From assembly GCA_021648375.1 (NCBI GenBank), contig JAKISW010000004.1, positions 1 to 64,000 of the forward strand: a DNA stretch of 64,000 nt. The letters are read 5' to 3'. Source of the stretch: Devosiaceae bacterium (GTDB lineage: Bacteria > Pseudomonadota > Alphaproteobacteria > Rhizobiales > Devosiaceae). This document shows, piece after piece, positions 61,265 through 64,000 of the stretch. The position numbers and the translations under genes were made by a program. The first letter of the stretch is position 1. Every line of letters begins with the position of its first letter. Below the pieces are notes generated by a model. The model did no database searches, was not told the DNA's origin, and was given only the letters and a program-made list of their open reading frames with translations.

Positions 61265-62439
61265 TTCTTCTTTTGGTCTGGTGTAGCCAGATCCACACGG
61301 ATTTTTTCAATCCATGCGCGCACCTGTTGCAAACGATCGCGGGCAAAAAACGCCAGATTGCCTGTAACTTGAGCTTTAAAGTCAGAAGCATAATTCATCA
61401 CCGGAGGCACCGGCTCAATATGCCCTTTTGTGCCCACCATGCCTTTTTTGAACTGATGCAGCCCCTGAAAACCGTCAGTTCCACCAAGATCATACCAAAG
61501 GGCACTGGTATTATCTCGCAACCAGCGGATTATTTCCCAATGCAAAAAATATCCGGCTCGTAAAGGCAACGCCGCCCCATTGGTGGCCCCATAAAGATAA
61601 ACCGCCGTATCGCCGGTTTTATGAATAATTCCCCCAGCTACAATCTCTTGTTCATGGCGTACAAAAAACAGTTCCGGACGCAATGCTTCGTCCTTCAACT
61701 CCATCAAATCAACAATGGTATTGTAAGCTGAATGGTCGGCAAAATTCTTACGCTCATTCATTGCCTGGTAAAGCCGATCAAACTCTTCAAACCGTTCAGA
61801 CGTAGCCCGCTCAAACACCAGATCATTTTTCATTGACCGGTTAAGATGATAGCGCCATTTTTGCGCAAAGCTTTTGCGCAATTCTTCGTCATCAAGACGC
61901 AGATTAACAATATAGCGATCAGGAAAGCCAAGCTGAGCGCCAGATTTAAAACCGCGTTGCTTAAGATGTTGCAGTGGCAGATTATCAGGTGAAGGAGTGG
62001 CCTTTGGCAAAATAGAAATCATCATTTTTCGCTCATCCGCATATTCTCGAATTAGCATTTCAACGATTTTGGCATATATTTTTTGAGCGTCAGCCCTTGA
62101 ATTATCGGCCAGCATCGGGCCCCATTTTACCACAGCAATTTTACCTATGCCAAGCGGAAGGGGCTGGATCATCACCATCGCCCCCCCGACCATCCTGCCT
62201 CGCAGATAAAACAGGTTGGGTTCACATTTGACATTTGGCCATCGCCCTTTGGTAAAGGCATACATCTGTTCCTGAGCGGCACCATCAAAACTGCTCATAT
62301 GGCCATCCCATTCCGGGCCATCAACTTTATGAATTTCCATCATTGCAGAGCTGATATTTGTTTCCACATCAGGCTCATCGCCTGCTTTCCCATCAGGAAA
62401 ATTTTCAAGTTCAGGTAGTAAACTGGTTTCAATACTCAT
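61261..62439 (-). CDS. FemAB/GNAT-fold peptidoglycan or polysaccharide transferase-like protein
   Basis: The 392-residue cytoplasmic protein is of the FemAB-like family (lipid II:glycine glycyltransferase-related). KWRYHLNRSMKNDLVFE and LYQAMNERKNF form the second GNAT half, followed by AGGIIHKTGDTAVYLYGATN and LWYDLGGTDGFQGLHQFKKG. In alphaproteobacteria, such genes are usually in exopolysaccharide loci and may add aminoacyl or other groups to a lipid-linked glycan. It is coupled to the flippase gene and 178 bp after the mutase. Confidence 0.88.
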   Translation of the reverse strand: MSIETSLLPELENFPDGKAGDEPDVETNISSAMMEIHKVDGPEWDGHMSSFDGAAQEQMYAFTKGRWPNVKCEPNLFYLRGRMVGGAMVMIQPLPLGIGKIAVVKWGPMLADNSRADAQKIYAKIVEMLIREYADERKMMISILPKATPSPDNLPLQHLKQRGFKSGAQLGFPDRYIVNLRLDDEELRKSFAQKWRYHLNRSMKNDLVFERATSERFEEFDRLYQAMNERKNFADHSAYNTIVDLMELKDEALRPELFFVRHEQEIVAGGIIHKTGDTAVYLYGATNGAALPLRAGYFLHWEIIRWLRDNTSALWYDLGGTDGFQGLHQFKKGMVGTKGHIEPVPPVMNYASDFKAQVTGNLAFFARDRLQQVRAWIEKIRVDLATPDQKKK

Positions 62440-62617
62440 GATTTGGATCTTTTTTACGCAAAAAACTGTTTAATTCACGCGCAAAAATACAGAACAACCT
62501 GATAAATTTGATTAAATTTTCGCTCACTTTTGCGATATCAAAGCAAATGGTAAAGAAAAACCTTCAAAATTTATCTTGAGATTTCTTATATGCTCGATAG
62601 CAAGTCGGTTGCCTGCA

Positions 62618-64000
62618 TCATACCCCGATCAGACTTTCGATTTCTTTGACCCGCTTTTCAACCAGTGATTTATCGCCTCTCGCCTCTACGTTAAGGCGCA
62701 ATAATGGTTCGGTATTAGACGAGCGCAAACTCATTCTCCAGTCAGAAAAACTAATGCTCACTCCATCCAAATCATCAATTTTTGGAATTTCTCCATCCAG
62801 ACCCGATTGGTAAAAATCACGCACTTTTGCAATTTGCTTTGCACCAAATTCTATCCTGTAATTAATTTCACCACTACAGGGAAAAGCTGCAATTCTTTCT
62901 CCCACCAGTTGCGAAAGCGAGGTTTTTTTCTTGCCAATCAGCTCCAAAACCAAAAGCCAGGGTATCATGCCGCTATCGCAATAGCCAAAATCACGGAAAT
63001 AATGGTGAGCACTCATTTCTCCCCCATAAACGGCATTTTCATCACGCATGGCCTGCTTTATGAACGAGTGGCCGGTTTTGGAAAGCACCGGAATGCCTCC
63101 ATTTTTCTCTACAATATCAATTGTATTCCATGTCAGACGCGGATCATGGATTATTTTTTCCCTGATGCCTTTTTCGGAGCTTTTCTCCAAAAACGCCTGC
63201 GCCAGAAGGCCAACAATGTAATACCCCTCAATAAACCGCCCATTTTCATCAAAGAAAAAACAACGGTCAAAATCCCCGTCCCAGGCAATTCCCATATCAG
63301 CATTGTTTTCTTTCACCGCCATTGCAGTACTTAGGCGATTTTCAACGATTAACGGATTGGGAATCCCATTGGGAAAATTACCGTCTGCTTCATGATGCAC
63401 CTTGATAAATTCAACTTTTGTACCGTTTTTTTTAAAAATCGTTTCAATGGCATCAATTACCCGCCCCGATGCTCCATTTCCCGAGTTCACCACCAGCTTG
63501 AACGGGGTGGAAAAATCAAGTTCCCCATAACCCAAAACATGCTCCACATAATCATCGAGCAGTGAAATTTTGCGCATCTTCCCTTTGGATTTGGGTGACG
63601 AAAACTCTTGTGATTGCGCCAACCGCTTTATGACTCCAAGCTGAGAGTCACCGCTAATCGGGGTGGCATTTTTTCCGATAAATTTAATACCATTATAATC
63701 CATGGGGTTATGGCTGGCCGTAACTTCAATTCCCCCGTCAACGTCCAGATGAAAAGAGGCAAAATAGATCTCTTCTGTGCCGGTTACCCCAAGATCAATA
63801 ACATCAGATCCGGCATCCATAATGCCTTTAGCCACTGCTGCTTTTAACCCATCGCTGCTCAAACGAATATCACCACCAACCACAATGGTTTTTGCATCCA
63901 ACCCCTGAGCAAATGCCCTGCCGATGGCATAGGCAATATCCTCATTGAGTTCTTCGCCAAGCTTGCCGCGCACGTCATAGGCCTTGAAACAGGTAAGTTC
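62618..64000 (-). CDS. Phosphomannomutase/phosphoglucomutase (5' end outside window)
   Basis: The coding frame runs off the right end of the window: codons continue upstream as ELTCFKAYDVRGKLG, so the start lies beyond 64000 and the internal GTG at 63973 is not it. The visible part of about 460 residues covers the alpha-D-phosphohexomutase domains. The catalytic phosphoserine loop is TASHNPMDYNGIKF, the metal-binding loop is WDGDFDRCFFFD, the sugar-specificity loop is GGEMSAHHYFRD, and the phosphate-binding loop is RSSNTEPLLRL. It interconverts hexose 6- and 1-phosphates to make GDP-mannose or UDP-glucose precursors, fitting the downstream surface-polysaccharide genes. Exact sugar preference (ManB, ExoC or Pgm) is not decidable. 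Confidence 0.95.
   Translation of the reverse strand, partial: ELTCFKAYDVRGKLGEELNEDIAYAIGRAFAQGLDAKTIVVGGDIRLSSDGLKAAVAKGIMDAGSDVIDLGVTGTEEIYFASFHLDVDGGIEVTASHNPMDYNGIKFIGKNATPISGDSQLGVIKRLAQSQEFSSPKSKGKMRKISLLDDYVEHVLGYGELDFSTPFKLVVNSGNGASGRVIDAIETIFKKNGTKVEFIKVHHEADGNFPNGIPNPLIVENRLSTAMAVKENNADMGIAWDGDFDRCFFFDENGRFIEGYYIVGLLAQAFLEKSSEKGIREKIIHDPRLTWNTIDIVEKNGGIPVLSKTGHSFIKQAMRDENAVYGGEMSAHHYFRDFGYCDSGMIPWLLVLELIGKKKTSLSQLVGERIAAFPCSGEINYRIEFGAKQIAKVRDFYQSGLDGEIPKIDDLDGVSISFSDWRMSLRSSNTEPLLRLNVEARGDKSLVEKRVKEIESLIGV

Overview
The window looks like a chromosomal segment of a motile alphaproteobacterium, most likely of the order Hyphomicrobiales (Rhizobiales). The evidence is the set of alphaproteobacterial flagellar genes (fliX, flbT, flaF, motE, a DUF6468-like gene), a CckA-type cell-cycle kinase, CtrA-type boxes (TTAA-N7-TTAA), RIME-like intergenic palindromes typical of rhizobia, and a very large protein resembling the Growth Pole Ring (GPR) protein of polar-growing Rhizobiales. 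The genus cannot be named from sequence alone.

Layout. 1-2.5 kb: an IS3-family element sits on the broken end of a decayed beta-ketoacyl-ACP synthase gene, next to a marR regulator; similar 12-bp palindromes precede both marR and the dead gene. 2.6-9.6 kb: housekeeping genes icd, alaS and recA, then an FMN riboswitch driving the riboflavin transporter ribN. 9.6-12.2 kb: cckA. 12.4-43.4 kb: a flagellar region in several units: flgBC-fliEQR-flhB, fliO-fliP, fliL-fliM-DUF6468-motE-TPR protein, flgF-flgG-flgA-flgH, fliX, flgI-flgJ-flgN-like, flagellin, flbT-flaF and flgE-flgK-flgL. It is interrupted by an M32 carboxypeptidase, a dksA homologue and a tryptophanase. 43.6-50.7 kb: a P-loop protein of unknown role, metA, a ycjX/ycjF pair, a membrane protein, a ferredoxin-NADP reductase and a [2Fe-2S] ferredoxin. 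51-56.4 kb: an HPt protein divergent from the GPR-like gene, with a perfect CtrA-type box between them. 56.4-64 kb: a metallophosphoesterase, a LysE exporter, a GH3 glycosidase, a GNAT enzyme and a surface-polysaccharide group (phosphohexomutase, FemAB-like protein, flippase).

Regulatory logic. The flagellar promoters carry CtrA-type boxes upstream of flgB, fliX/flgI and (imperfect) fliL. Sigma-54-type -24/-12 elements with GG and GC exactly 12 bases apart lie upstream of flgF, flgI and flgE. A recurring palindrome, roughly CGGCAnAnTnTGCCC, lies about 90-170 bp upstream of each sigma-54 element, where an enhancer should be. With fliX in the same region, this suggests a Caulobacter-like CtrA to FlbD/sigma-54 hierarchy. 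FlbD, sigma-54 and CtrA are not encoded here, so this is inference.

I see no CRISPR array, tRNA, rRNA or prophage, and no clearly new multi-gene system. The best leads are the GPR-like gene with its CtrA box, the enhancer-like palindromes, the 1122-residue periplasmic TPR protein in the fliM operon, the FliO with a very long tail, and MetA with Ala at position 111.
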